NCBI RefSeq assembly: GCF_004193775.1
Contig: NC_041002.1
Location: forward strand, 11,878,485 to 11,942,484
Source of the DNA: Glycine soja
Lineage: Eukaryota; Streptophyta; Magnoliopsida; Fabales; Fabaceae
Length of the DNA: 64,000 bases
Direction of reading: 5' to 3'
In this document: in pieces, positions 33,199 through 43,991 of the stretch
Layout: each line of letters starts with the position of its first letter
Position numbering within the stretch: the stretch's first letter is position 1
Notes under the pieces: generated by a model
The model's database searches: none
The model's input: only the letters and a program-made list of their open reading frames with translations
What the model was told of the DNA's origin: nothing
Translations under genes and position numbers: made by a program

Positions 33199-34330
33199 CC
33201 ATAATTCATTCCTGGTAAGTGTTTTTTTAAAATAAAATTTATATATTCTGATTTATAATTTTTGTTCTTAATTTTTATAATAGGTTAGTTAGTATTAATA
33301 GGTATTATAAATTTAGGTTAATTAAGATTAATATATATTGTAAGGTTAGATTAGTTACTATGCTGTTTTTAATTTTTATGTATTAATAGATATTTGAAGA
33401 TTAGGTTATTCTTAATAGATATTTAAAGGTTAGGTTAGTTAGTTTGGTTTGTTGTATATATTTTTAGATATTATATATGTGATATAATATTATTAGTTTT
33501 AGAAATATTAGGCACACGTATTAAGTAGTTGTAGAAATATTTTTATTCAGCCACACTTATTATTAGCTTTAGAAATAGTAGGCACACATAATATACGTAA
33601 TATTAGTTAGTTGTAAGAAATATTAGGCACAAGTTAATTTAAGGTTTAATTATATATTTGTAAATTTTAGGACAGAGGTAAATTTTGTGTTTTTGTAATA
33701 TTTGCTAGCCTTAGAAATTTAAGCATTTGAAACTTAATTTCGTAATTCCATAATTCCTTTGCTTTTGCTAGTTTCATTGAGTGTCTGCCCTGGTGGTGCT
33801 GGTTCCTTTGCTTTTGTTCACTTTTTCTCTTCCATAATTCCAGGTAAGTAATTTTCTTAAATAACATTTATATATTATGATTTATATATTCTGTTGTTAA
33901 TATTATAAAAATAATAGGTTAGCTAGTATTAATAGGTATTGTAAGTTTAGGTTAATTAGGATTAATAGGTATTGTAAGGTTAGGTTAGTTATTATTATTA
34001 ATAGGTATGCTGTTATTAATTTTTATATATTAATAGATATTTGAAGATTAGATTAATTAGTATGAAAATATTATTTGACTCAGTAGTATATATTTTTAGA
34101 TATTATATATGTGATATATATGATACTGTAGTAAGCTACGGCCAAAGGTTCCATGAGGTTTAAAAATATTAGACACACTTAATATTAGCCTTAGAAATAT
34201 TAGGCACAAATTAATATTAGTTTTAGGTACATATTTGTAAATTGTAGGTAGACATAAATTTTTAGTTTTTGTAATATTAAGCATTTCACACGTAAATAAA
34301 TAATTGTAATACTAGAGACGCGTAAATTTG
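33199..34330 (+). repeat. Tandem duplication of the leader exon/intron region, about 632-bp period
   Basis: CCATAATTC...GGTAAGT (a consensus splice donor) occurs at about 33199-33220 and again at 33832-33849. Both are followed by the same AT-rich series (TAGGTTAG, TATTAATAGGTATT, TTAATAGATATTTGAAGATTAG, GATATTATATATGTGATATA, TTAGGCACA). The PMD leader therefore contains two copies of its 5' exon end and donor. Confidence 0.7.
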
Positions 34331-34664
34331 CCTTATTAATTGTTTTAGGAAATTTACGTTATTAAATATATAATACATTGTACATTATTATTATTATTAT
34401 TATTATTTTTGTATATATATTGTTTAAATAATTTTATATATTTCAATATTTGTTTGTATTATAAATAATTTGTTAGTCCATATTTTATTCAATTAATTTT
34501 TTGTTAATTGTAGAAAAAATTATTTATTTAAAGTTTTGTTCACATGTATTTTAATTTATGTATAGAATATATTAAAAATTCGCCAGTTTGATTTTTTTCA
34601 AATTTATTGTTATGTATAAATTGATTTGTGAATTTATTGTATTATATTTTATTTTGTAGTACCA

Positions 34665-37392
34665 ATGGCATCTTCATCATCATCTTCACCACATGTTAAC
34701 ATTAAGTCTGGCCCCATCGATGCTGATGTATTATGGATGCAAGCTAAGCATGTTTCAGAACATGTTTGGAATGGGGAAGAAAATAGGAAATTGCATATCA
34801 GACGAGCTGTCCCCACGTATCAAGGGGAAGAACAAATTCCTGAGCAAATTTTTCCTTTTCTTCTACAATCTGGTTTCGCCTGGATTATCAAGATGGGGTA
34901 CTTAAAAATAAATGCCTCATTAATTAGTGCTCTGATAGAAAGATGGAGGCCGGAAACACATACCTTTCACATGAGATGCGGAGAATGTACTATTACTCTC
35001 CAAGACGTCTCTGTATTGTTAGGTATAAGTGTGGATGGTTTACCATTAATCGGTCCAACAAATCTTGATTGGGCTGATTTATGTGAGGAATTATTGGGAG
35101 TCAGACCACAAGAAGATGAAATTAGAGGTAGTGTGGTTAAATTAAGTTGGCTGACTCACCATTTTGCCCAAATAAATAATGACGACGACGAAGAACAAGT
35201 ACGAAAGTTTGCCCGTGCATGGATACTGAGATTCATTGGAGGTGTCTTGTTCGTTGACAAAAGCAGTAACAAAGTTTCGCTAAGGTACCTTCAATTTTTA
35301 CGTGACTTTGAAGAATGTGGCAGATATGCATGGGGAGCTGCCGTACTTGGTTTTCTATACAGAGAGATGTGCAATGCCACCGATTATAAAACTAAATCAA
35401 TCAGAGGTATGTGTATCTTACTACAAATGTGGGCATGGGAACGATGTCCAACCTTGGCTCCAAAGAGGACTCCTTCCCAAGTAGAAAATACACCATTGGG
35501 GCACAGGTTAGTCATTTTTAACAGCGTCTTTCATTTCAATAGAATAAATGGTTTTAGCATATATTAAATTTTAATCTTTGTAGGTGGCTGCGACGTGGAA
35601 ACCAACATATCGGCAATGATGATGTGAGAATTTTTCGTCGCAAGTTGGATATTATGAAACGTCATGAGGTAAGAACATGCTATTGTATTTGTAAAATAAA
35701 AAATTATATGTGTTATTTTTCTAAAATGTTCACAACTGATGAGGACATGTTCAAGAGCAAGGGCAAGGATCCACTTGAAGGACTTGGAGGACCTATGACA
35801 AGGGCTAGAGCAAGGAAAGCCAAGGAAGCTCTTCAACAAGTGCTGTCCATACTATTTGAATACAAGCCCAAGTTTCAAGGAGAAAAGTCCAAGGTTGTGA
35901 GTTGTATCATGGCCCAAATGGAGGAGGACTAAATGACACCACTTTGTCTCAATTTTAGAGTGTTTAGTTTGTCTAAATAATGGCCCAATCCTTGTAAAGT
36001 TGGCTGACCAAAAATATGTTTTTGGTTAATCAACTAAAAGGGCTTTAGTTAGGTTTAGTTCAAGTTGTAATAAGGGCCCAATTGGCAACCTAGGCATCAG
36101 CCTTTTGGGAGACCAAATGGTGGCTGACTTGTTGGCTGTTGGGGGTGACTTTTGGTTGCCACAATTTCAGTTACACTCAGCCATTAAGTTTTTTTAATTC
36201 CCTAGGTTAATGGCATTAAGTTATTTTAATTCTAGGTTAGTGGGTCATTACTAAAATCTGCTGTAAAGCTTCTATATAAGCTGAACCATTTTATCAATAA
36301 AGACAAGTTGAGTTTTATTCAGAAAATTAGAGTTTATCTCTTTTATCTTAGTGAGAGTGATTCTCCTAAATTCTTGAGTGATTCAAGAACACCCTGGCTG
36401 TATCAAAGGACTTTCACAACCTTTGTGTGTTGCCCTCGCTGGAAAGAGTGATTCTTTCCTTCCTATCATCTCCACCCTTGTTCTTTCAAACCATAATTCC
36501 AGAAAATCCACCTCTGCCCAAAATTATCTTGTGACCATAACTCCCATTTTGCACACTCAAATTAAGTGATTCTTGAGCCTAAATTAAATTTCAAAACGAG
36601 ACCTTTCACCTCGTTTTGGAATCACCTCATTTGGAGCCCTGTAGCTTCCGTTATTGCCATTCTATATTTCTGTCCAGCCACCACTTAACCTACGTTTTAC
36701 CATCCCATTCATCCATTTTATGCCAGAAACCACCTTATTAAGACCCACGAAATTAACCACATTATTTTCCATCCTTTCCTTAATCAATTTCCGCATTTTC
36801 CATCAAGGTTTAATCCTAGACGATCCTAAGTCAGCCCTTGTGCCATGAGGGTTCATATCAACAACTATGTTGTTATATGCAGTTTGTGTGGGAGTCGTAC
36901 CCATCAACCGTTATATCACTGTTGCCTCCCGTTTGTTTAGTCGGAAGTCTCGCGTGGTACGCGGTGGTGCCACTAATTTGTTTCCAAGTTATTGAGTGGC
37001 ACCAACCGGACAGAGTATTGAGACAATTTGGGATGCAGCAACCAATTCCAGAGTCTCCTTCACAACCCTTAAACATTCATGGCATAACATTAAAAGGGAA
37101 ACATGACGAAAATTGGGGCCAATTGTTCGCCCCAATGATTGATCAGTGGAATAATCACCATGCATTTAGGGTCGACGCTTATCCCCGACAAGAAGGCCTA
37201 TTGAGTTTTAACTCGGACTACATGGTCTGGTATAGGCGAAAGACAAAGATGTTTGTTGACCCAGAAAATTCAAAGACAACTACATTGGTATTTCGTTTCA
37301 ACAACCTTAAAACTTTGATGCATCTTCATCACATATTGTTTCAGTGCATTTTTGACCGCATCTTTACTGTCAAAATCCATGCCAACATATAA
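34665..37392 (+). CDS. Plant mobile domain (PMD) protein encoded by the MULE
   Basis: Three coding exons: 34665-35506, 35584-35668 and 36883-37392. GT-AG borders and phases are consistent (AG|G joins as Arg; exon 2 ends in phase 0). The ATG has a good context and lies six bases after an acceptor (TTTTGTAG). The product has about 478 residues. PMD landmarks: GFAWIIKMGYLKINASLIS, CGECTITLQDVSVLLGISVDG, RYAWGAAVLGFLYREMC, and in exon 3 FVWESYPSTVISLLPP, RQFGMQQPIPE, and YMVWYRRKTKMFVDPENS. No premature stop is present. PMD proteins (MAIN/MAIL family) act in silencing and genome stability in plants, and PMD genes also occur in transposons. The molecular role in a MULE is unknown. The last roughly 35 residues come from sequence antisense to a mudrA exon. 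Intron 2 was enlarged from about 90 bp by a solo LTR. Confidence 0.82.
35737..36860 (+). mobile_element. Solo LTR (1124 bp) in intron 2 of the PMD gene
   Basis: TGATGAGGACATG...TTCATATCA flanked by ACAAC (35732-35736, 36861-36865). Its first 200 bp are coding: an open frame through GGPMTRARARKAKEALQQ and ending MAQMEED, stop at 35930-35932. This is the usual C-terminal tail of a gypsy polyprotein. The family's pol ORF must therefore end inside the 3' LTR. A promoter-like TCTATATAAGC lies at about 36270. Inserted in the sense orientation, it may add promoter and polyadenylation signals inside the PMD gene. Confidence 0.88.
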
Positions 37393-38211
37393 TTCTTGTC
37401 CAACATTAAAAGTCGTTGGCATGTCCAGACCACAAATGTCCTCCTCGTCCGGATGACTCCAATTGATATTATTATAATGCATAGCATCATTCCAAAATGG
37501 ATTTTGAATTTCTGGTACACATAATAATTTATAAAAAAAATCACGTCAACAAACTACTTCTATTTAGTTACCATTAAATATAATTCTCATAAAAAGATAG
37601 ATGTATTCAACTAATTTTGTATTTCACAAACATTTACCTTCGCTTGGGTGAACAATTGAAAATGGTTCAACGATGTCAGTGACTTCATTGTCTGTATCAG
37701 ATATTCCATCATCACTATCATCTTCATCGAAAGACTCTTCAACGTATGAGTTAGATGCAAGATAATCATCATCATCATCATCATGTTCATCAACATGTAA
37801 ATTGCTTATATTTCTTGGCAGTTCCGACTCATGATGAGATACATTACGTTCACATGACGTAACAGAATTTGCAGCATGAAACATAGAACCACCAGCAACA
37901 TCCTTTTCTACGTACAATTCTAGAACTGACATTTGTTGTTATTGTTGAAAACTTTCGATCATAGTTTCAACATCTTCGTCATCACAAATTTGCAACGCAA
38001 CATATTTTCCTGAAACTAAAAATCTACAACTTATAGTAGAAATGATTTCATTATTTTCTAACTTTACCTTATCTCCAATTTTTTTTTTCAAAGCATTGAA
38101 ACTAATTCTGCGTTTAATCTGAATCGCCTTTTTACTGCCTTCAAATATTACACCATCATTGTCTTCATATACTCTTCCATTGAAATACAACACTGTAATA
38201 ATTGAATTCAT
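37270..38211 (-). pseudogene. mudrA N-terminal remnant
   Basis: Exon 1 38211-37638, exon 2 from 37511 to the junction near 37270. Exon 1 starts MNSIITVLYFNGRVYED, a PB1-like N-terminal module (to about residue 90), and continues through an acidic segment with a His-Asp run. One in-frame TAA (37941-37939) interrupts a run of Gln codons. Exon 2 has FWNDAMHYNNINW and ELYVGMDFDSKDAVKNALKQYV, the start of the MuDR-type DNA-binding domain. The zinc-finger and DDE catalytic parts are missing: at the junction the sequence becomes the 3' end of the PMD gene on the other strand. Without the TAA this would still be only a DNA-binding fragment. Confidence 0.82.
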
Positions 38212-38214
38212 GAT

Positions 38215-39460
38215 ATACCTACATCAACAAAATTAAAAATAATTAATCATAACAACAGTCTTTTTAAAATAAATAAGTGTATTTGCTTGCTGCATCTATT
38301 AAATTAAAGTTAAAGTTAAACTTAAACTTAAACTCCAGATTAAAATTTCATTCTAACTTCAAAAAACTATAAGGGAAACATGTAATTATTTGAATGCTTC
38401 TAAATAATTAAACATTATTAAAAAATAACTTCAAAGTAAAAAACCTAATTACAAAAATTAATACACTTTAACTTCACGTATTAATTTTTTGTCTAAAAAA
38501 AACATTTATTACTTCAATTAAATATTTTGTGAATGATAAAAATTAATAAATCTATTTTCTTGCACTATTAAAATTTCCTTAACAAAAAAAATTATTTGTA
38601 AGTCACAAATAATTCTAAAAAATTATTACTCGAATTATTTGTAAGTCAGAAAAAATTATTACTCGAATTAAATAATTCTAAAAAATTTCCATAACTTCCA
38701 AAAGTCGAAGACTCACCTCTAAATATTTGTAAGTCAGAAATAGCATCAACCCGAAGGCTCACATGTCAAATTTCTAAGTCACAAAAACCATGAACAAAGA
38801 CGCTTACAAATAATTACTGATAATAATTTTAAAATAACAATTATAATTCCAAACATTTTTACACTTAAACTTTACCTTCAATATTTAGTCTAACAAATAA
38901 ATTTATTACTTCAACTAATATTTTGTCAATCATAAAAATAAAAAATATTTATTTGCTTGCTCTATTAAACGTAAACTAGATATTCATATTTTATTCTAAA
39001 AAAAATTATTACACTAATTAAATAATTTTTGAATAATTCCTCAACTTCAAAATCTGTAACTATCACATATAAATATATTCTTAAGGCTGAAATAATTAGT
39101 GGTAATAATTTTCAAATACAAAATCTAATTCAAAAATTTACTACACTTAAATTTCAGCTTCAAATTTGATTTTAACTACAAAATTAATTACTTCAAAATA
39201 TAAAATTTGTAAATGATACAAATTATTAAAAAAATTAAGTTCAAACAGCATCGAATAATGCTTCTAAAAATTTTACTCAGTAAAATTTTATAACTTAAAA
39301 TAAATGAAAAAGATTCTTACTTTTGAATAGAACTTTGAAGTTGAAGATGGAATGAAATAACTTCAAACAAAGCGTGTCTCTTCAAAGAATCAGTATCTAT
39401 CTTTCCAGTATCTTTCTTTCTCCTTCCTTCAGAATGCTATGCTATGAAATTTGAAGTTGT
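38215..39460 (-). other. Leader/promoter region of the mudrA remnant
   Basis: AT-rich, with short repeats of AATTATTTGTAAGTCA and AAAAATTATTACTCGAATTA (38590-38700). No ORF. A leader intron is likely here, by symmetry with the PMD side. Confidence 0.4.
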
Positions 39461-39468
39461 ATCTTACT

Positions 39469-39478
39469 CTATTTAAAC
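39469..39478 (-). promoter_or_regulatory. TATA-like element of the mudrA remnant
   Basis: TTTAAATAGA on the minus strand, about 580 bp inside the right end of the element, facing inward. It mirrors the PMD promoter position about 460 bp from the left end. Confidence 0.4.
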
Positions 39479-39770
39479 AAAAAACCACTTGTGTCATGCC
39501 ATTATTAAAAGCAAGCAAAATTTACCCCGAAGTCATACATGTGAGCCTCTGCAAGCTACTGTATGCATGTGATTATAAAACCTGCAATGCATGTGAACAT
39601 TTACAGGTAGCCTTTGAACCCTAAGCTGCCCAATAAATGTCCTTGCACCTGCAATGCATGTGAATTATCCTTGCCTTCCAGACCTTAGCTGCTTCATAGG
39701 TTGCTTTAAGTCTCGTCATGAACAGGAACCAATCTCGCATGCCTTCCACACCCCAGCTGCACAGGAAGCA

Positions 39771-39934
39771 ATCTCGCAAAAAGCACTGGCGAGACCCCTA
39801 CGTGGAGCATCTCGCCGTTGGCACTGGCGAGATGGGTGTGTCGCTTTTATTGCTGGCAGCATCAATGCCCAGTCAGCATGTATCGCCAAGAAGAATGGCG
39901 GCACCAGTGCTTGTCGCCTCTGCTGCTGGCGGGA
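39771..39934. repeat. Right cluster of CGCCA...TGGCG palindromes
   Basis: Units at about 39771-39795, 39809-39832, 39881-39903 and 39912-39934 (for example ATCTCGCCGTTGGCACTGGC at 39809, continuing GAGAT). They have the same design as the left cluster, in the matching subterminal position. Confidence 0.75.
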
Positions 39935-39959
39935 CCTTGGTATCACTCTTCCTGCTGGC

Positions 39960-40057
39960 GGCTTCCCCATAATAACAGACCCCCTGTGTAATATGATACA
40001 AAAGGGACCCCTTTAAGTAAAAAGTTTGTAAAGGGGACCCTCTACAGTAAATTCGCC
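39960..40057 (-). repeat. Right terminal inverted repeat of the MULE
   Basis: The reverse complement starts GGCGAATTTACTG, then GAGGGTCCCC, AAAGGGGTCCC and CAGGGGGTCTGTTAT, pairing with the left end. The CACGTGGATG duplication follows immediately. Confidence 0.8.
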
Positions 40058-40067
40058 CACGTGGATG

Positions 40068-40680
40068 AATGCCGAGTTCATATCTCAAGTATATGTCGTC
40101 ATAATAACCAAGACGGAAGACTCAGTGGCATAGAGAGCTTGGGTGTTAAAAAATGAATCACCACGCTTATCAAGGAAAAGAACACAAATCTTTTCTTACA
40201 GATAATAAGGTTAATACGACGAGTTTTAGTTTTCATATTTTCCAAAAAAAGAAAAATGGTTTTGTGCTCAATTTTTTTTTTCAAAAGAATAAAATGTATT
40301 TTATGCTCTTTTGTCTTTAATATTTGATTAAAACTGATTTTAGTCTACATTTTAAAAACAGAGATTTTAGTTATTGTATTTTCAAAACATGACAGACTTC
40401 GTCCCTCGCTAATCACATCAAATTGAGTTACATGGTGAGGGATGAAATCCCCCATATTTAAAAAATGCAAACAGTAAAACTATTGTTTTTAAAATGTGAA
40501 GGCTAAAGACAATTTGATCGAATCTTAAAAAACCTTTAACACATTAATTTTACCTTTTATAAAGTTTTGAAATTGATCTCTATTACCATATTATTTTGGT
40601 GCGCAAAAGGGGATAAAGCCCCCCCTTCAAAAACCTCTATTAAAATTGGTACCAACAAAATCTGCTAGCAAATACAAGGA
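40068..40680. other. No gene recognised
   Basis: Flank of the MULE insertion. AT-rich, no ORF or repeat that I can name. Confidence 0.4.
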
Positions 40681-41000
40681 AATAAAACATGGCTGAACAT
40701 CAAACAGCTGCAAATCTACAGAAATAAGCAAGCCATGTTTTGGCTAGGACATCCCCCACTTGATTGGTCTCTCTAGCATGACAAAAATTAACATTAGCTT
40801 TAGACCTTAACAGCTCTTTAATCTCAGAAACTAAATTAGAACACTGATGAGTAGAGTCACAACCCTCTACTATCAAGGACACTGCAGTGCAAGAGTCACT
40901 ATCCATAATGATGTGCATGGAATTTCTATCAGAAGCAAGTTATAGGCCTTTGAGCATAGCCCAAAGGAAAGTTTTATTCAAGGAAAGAAGGGAAGTTCTA
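40681..41000 (-). pseudogene. LINE RNase H fragment (RVT_3-like)
   Basis: On the minus strand: HIIMDSDSCTAVSLIVEGC, LVSEIKELLRSKANVNFCHA, RETNQVGDVLAKTWL. This is the third- and fourth-motif region of plant LINE RNase H, including the catalytic Asp (MDSD) and the final Asp (VGDVLAK). Upstream residues LNKTFLWAMLKGL belong to the same domain, after an in-frame stop. It is an isolated fragment, truncated by the copia element to its right. Confidence 0.65.
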
Positions 41001-41014
41001 AAATAAATCAATAC

Positions 41015-41198
41015 TGTATTAATTAACAGAAATCATATACATGCTGTTAATTTCTATAAATTGGTATTATATCAATTACCATATTTTCTTCAAAAGTGTT
41101 TTTATTTTATTTCCTTGCAACAACTCTATATAATGAGGCTGTAATTTGTTAATTGGCATAATAAGAAACACATAGTCCTTTTGATTCCTTTTCCTACA
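41015..41198 (+). repeat. Putative 5' LTR of the copia element
   Basis: TGTATTAATTAAC...TTTTCCTACA with TGTA/TACA ends and a TATA-like CTATATAATGAGG at about 41127. The right border is supported by the adjoining primer site. The left border is only inferred, because the 3' LTR is not visible. Confidence 0.5.
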
Positions 41199-41214
41199 TG
41201 ATATCAAGAGCGGT
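41199..41214 (+). other. Primer binding site of the copia element
   Basis: TGATATCAAGAGCGGT right after the LTR end. It resembles the initiator-Met site TGGTATCAGAGC with changes. Confidence 0.55.
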
Positions 41215-41252
41215 TGTTTTTTTTGTTTAATTTTTTTTCTTCTTACCAAACT

Positions 41253-42530
41253 ATGGCAGAGGATCATTCTTCTCCCGGTGTGCCTGTTGCAGTAGCTACA
41301 GGTTCCCCTGGTGTGGCTACTAGGATAGAATTTGAGTCTAATCCTAATCAGCAGTTGAGCTCTATTGTACTAAATGAGTTCAATTATCTTCCTTGGTCAA
41401 GAGTCTTAACTCTTGCTTTTGGTGGAAGATCTAAATTGAGTTTCATTGATGAGAAAGTTTCTCCTCCAGATGAAACATCTCTTGATGATGAATCTTGGTT
41501 GTCCAAAGACGAACTAGTGCAGTCATGGATTCTTAATTCCACAAGCCCGCATCTTGCTGAGATTTTCAGCTATCCAAATTCTGTTGTGCAACTATTAACC
41601 ACAGTTCGTGATATGTATGGTCAACAAAATAACTTTGCTAGCATCTTTGAACTCCAGCGAGACATTTGTTTTATAATATAAACTTGATTTAGCATATTAA
41701 TCAAGTGTTTGGCCCATTAAGTTTGTGCTACTACTGCAAAGAAAATTCTAAAGAAGTGTAGAAATAAGTAGAAATAATATTTAATTGGAAGAAGTGTGTA
41801 GAACTAAGTAGTTGGGAGAAGTTTGTAGAACTCGATCTCCCTTAAAGTATGTGGAATCTTTCTTGATGTATCTAGAACTCTTCCTTGAAGACTATAAAAG
41901 GGGAAAAGGTTGTTATTTGTAAGTGAACCCAACGAAGTCAAAACAAAAGCATTTCTCAAGTCATAAAAACTAGTCTTTCAAATATTCTCTCCTCCTCCAT
42001 TTCTCTCAAATACTTCTTATAACCTTCTTCTTTCCAACAACATTGTGAACTTGCAACAATTAGGAAAACGTTTTGTTCAATTACATGGCAGTCTAAAAAG
42101 AATGTGGAATGAACTTGAGGTGTATCGTCCACACATTCTTGATGTTGCTATACTTCGTAAAGGTGTTGAAGAGGACATAATTTTCCAGTTGCTAGCAAGT
42201 CCCGATCCTGAATATGAAGATCTTCGCAGTCATATTCTTATGTCCCCGGAACTCCCGTCATTATAGTTTATTTGCTCTATGATTCAAAGAGAAGAAGTGA
42301 GGAAGAAAATCATGAATACAGAACATAAGTCTCTGTTATTTGACACTCATGCCTATGCAGCCAATCGTCAACCCCAAAGGGGAAATATCTTACAAAGGCA
42401 AGCGACCAGATTTGAAGTGTCAACACTATCATCATCTTGGGCATCTAATGGAATGATGTTGGGTTCTTCATCCAAAACTAAAACCAAAGTTTGCCAAGGA
42501 CAAAGGATACTCAAAGCACAAAGTTCATGA
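41253..42530 (+). pseudogene. Copia GAG, interrupted
   Basis: ATG at 41253 (MAEDHSSPGVPVAV). The gag core is visible in LNEFNYLPWSRVLTLAFGG and SWILNSTSPHLAEIF, up to FELQRDI at 41666. The solo LTR intervenes and the frame resumes at 42045 with VNLQQLGKRFVQLHGSLK, RMWNELEVYRPH and QLLASPDPEYEDLR. A stop follows at 42264-42266, then the basic region and a degenerate zinc knuckle (CQHYHHLGHLME) in shifted frames at about 42419-42500. Confidence 0.75.
41667..42039 (+). mobile_element. Solo LTR, 373 bp, in copia GAG
   Basis: TGTTTTATAATATAAAC...CTTTCCAACA with TGTT/AACA inverted ends, flanked by ACATT at 41662-41666 and 42040-42044. The ends and a promoter-like ACTATAAAAGGGG at about 41889 suggest a copia-type LTR. 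Orientation is inferred from that box. Confidence 0.88.
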
Positions 42531-42739
42531 TATTGAGACCTTGCAAGGAGATACGGTAAATTATAACTCTAATACAATTTCTCATACAAATGAGTTTGTT
42601 GCATATCTTCTATAGTAGGGAGATAAGGGAGTTTCAAGTTCTGCAAATTCAAATTCCACAACTCTTCTTGGTAAGTTTCTTGGTTTCTTGGGGAACTTCG
42701 AGCTTCCTTTTCATGAAAGCACCAAAGGTATGCCAACTA

Positions 42740-43411
42740 CACTTTCAACGGTTGTGAAATATAGTGTTGTGAATAATTTTTGGATTGTTGATTCTGGTGC
42801 CACAAATCACATGACAAATAAATTAACCATTCTTTTAGATTTCAATTCTTTTTACTCCATCTCATGTGTCTGTTGCCAATGGATATGTTGTTCCTGTTAT
42901 TGGGAAAGGAAAACTTAAGCTATTCCCTAATGATTTGGCCTTGTATGTTCCTTCTTTTCCTGATCAGTTGCTCTCGATTCAAAAACTCACCTAAACACTT
43001 AATTGTCGTGTTGTTTTTCTTTCGCACATGGTGTTTTTTGAGAACCTTGTCACCAAAAAGACGATTGGTGAATGATTTTTCTTACAAGGACTCTACTACA
43101 TCTTAGGAAATTTTCTAAAGACCAAGAGTTCTGCAATTTCTACCTTCTCTTCTTCCTTGATAGACTACACTCTATGGCATCAACATCTAGCATATCCATC
43201 AAAAAATGTTCTCACAAAATTATTACCTCATTTCAACAATGAATATATCTCTTGTGATACTTGTCATTTTTCTAAGTCTACTAGATTACCATTTATTTCA
43301 TCTTCATCTTAGTGTAATAAAATGTTTGAGCTTGCACACTCTGATATTTGGGCACCTACCATTGAATCCTTTGATGGTTTTAAATATTTTATTACATTCA
43401 TTGATGATTTC
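42740..43411 (+). pseudogene. Copia protease and start of integrase
   Basis: The protease motif FWIVDSGATNHMT is at about 42778-42816. Broken frames lead to the GAG-pre-integrase zinc region (TLWHQHLAYPSKN near 43170, CDTCHFSKSTRLPF near 43254) and the first integrase block (LAHSDIWAP, YFITFIDDF) up to the insertion at 43411. Multiple stops and frameshifts. Confidence 0.7.
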
Positions 43412-43991
43412 TGTGGCGTCCCCAAAATAATGACTGGTTTAATAGTAATGATTTAAATAACAAAAACCATGGTAAAATTTTTTTTTTCTTCTTTTTCTTT
43501 TTCATTTCTTTCTCTTTTCACAATAATTAGGTTCAGAAGGAAAATCCTCACTATAGATTCCTGAATGGCCAGTTCACAACTCTATTCGGAGTCATTTCTT
43601 TCTGATCACTCATAACCTCTAACTATTTTGCTTTTTCAAAAGGAAAGGTATGCCAGCCATTACTTTAGGTCGTCACGTGAAAATAATAAAATAAAATACG
43701 GTCGATAAACTCTTTTGCAAATAAAGTTTGCTAATGCTTTCTTTTCAAATAACAGATTAAACATAAGTACATTCATCATTTAAAGCTGTCCGAAATATGG
43801 GAGTTTTGCAAAATACATAGTGTCATCCAGAGCAAAGGTGTCCACTGTAGTGGCTTCAGCCACATGTATACAATCATCAAATTCCTATACAATAGGTCTA
43901 CCCGTACAAAAACAAAAGAGTAAACCTAACAGCCAGTCCTAGATACACCCACCCTCAAAAAGTATATAAAACTAATCCAATGAGCTGTCTA

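Larger units (their letters stand above)
32590..40057. mobile_element. Complete MULE carrying a PMD gene
   Basis: Ends are GGCAAATTTAC (left) and GGCGAATTTAC (right, reverse complement). A perfect 10-bp duplication CACGTGGATG flanks the element at 32580-32589 and 40058-40067. MULEs normally duplicate 8-11 bp. It is 7468 bp long. Gene order: PMD gene reading inward from the left; N-terminal mudrA remnant reading inward from the right; they meet at about 37270-37290. The catalytic part of mudrA is missing, so the element is non-autonomous. A later solo LTR (35737-36860) accounts for 1.1 kb. Both subterminal zones hold short CGCCA...TGGCG palindromes. Confidence 0.9.

Noticed and set aside
33280..34000. 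Telomere-like TAGGTTAG strings
   Set aside because: Plant telomere repeat is TTTAGGG. These are scattered AT-rich motifs in a duplicated leader region.
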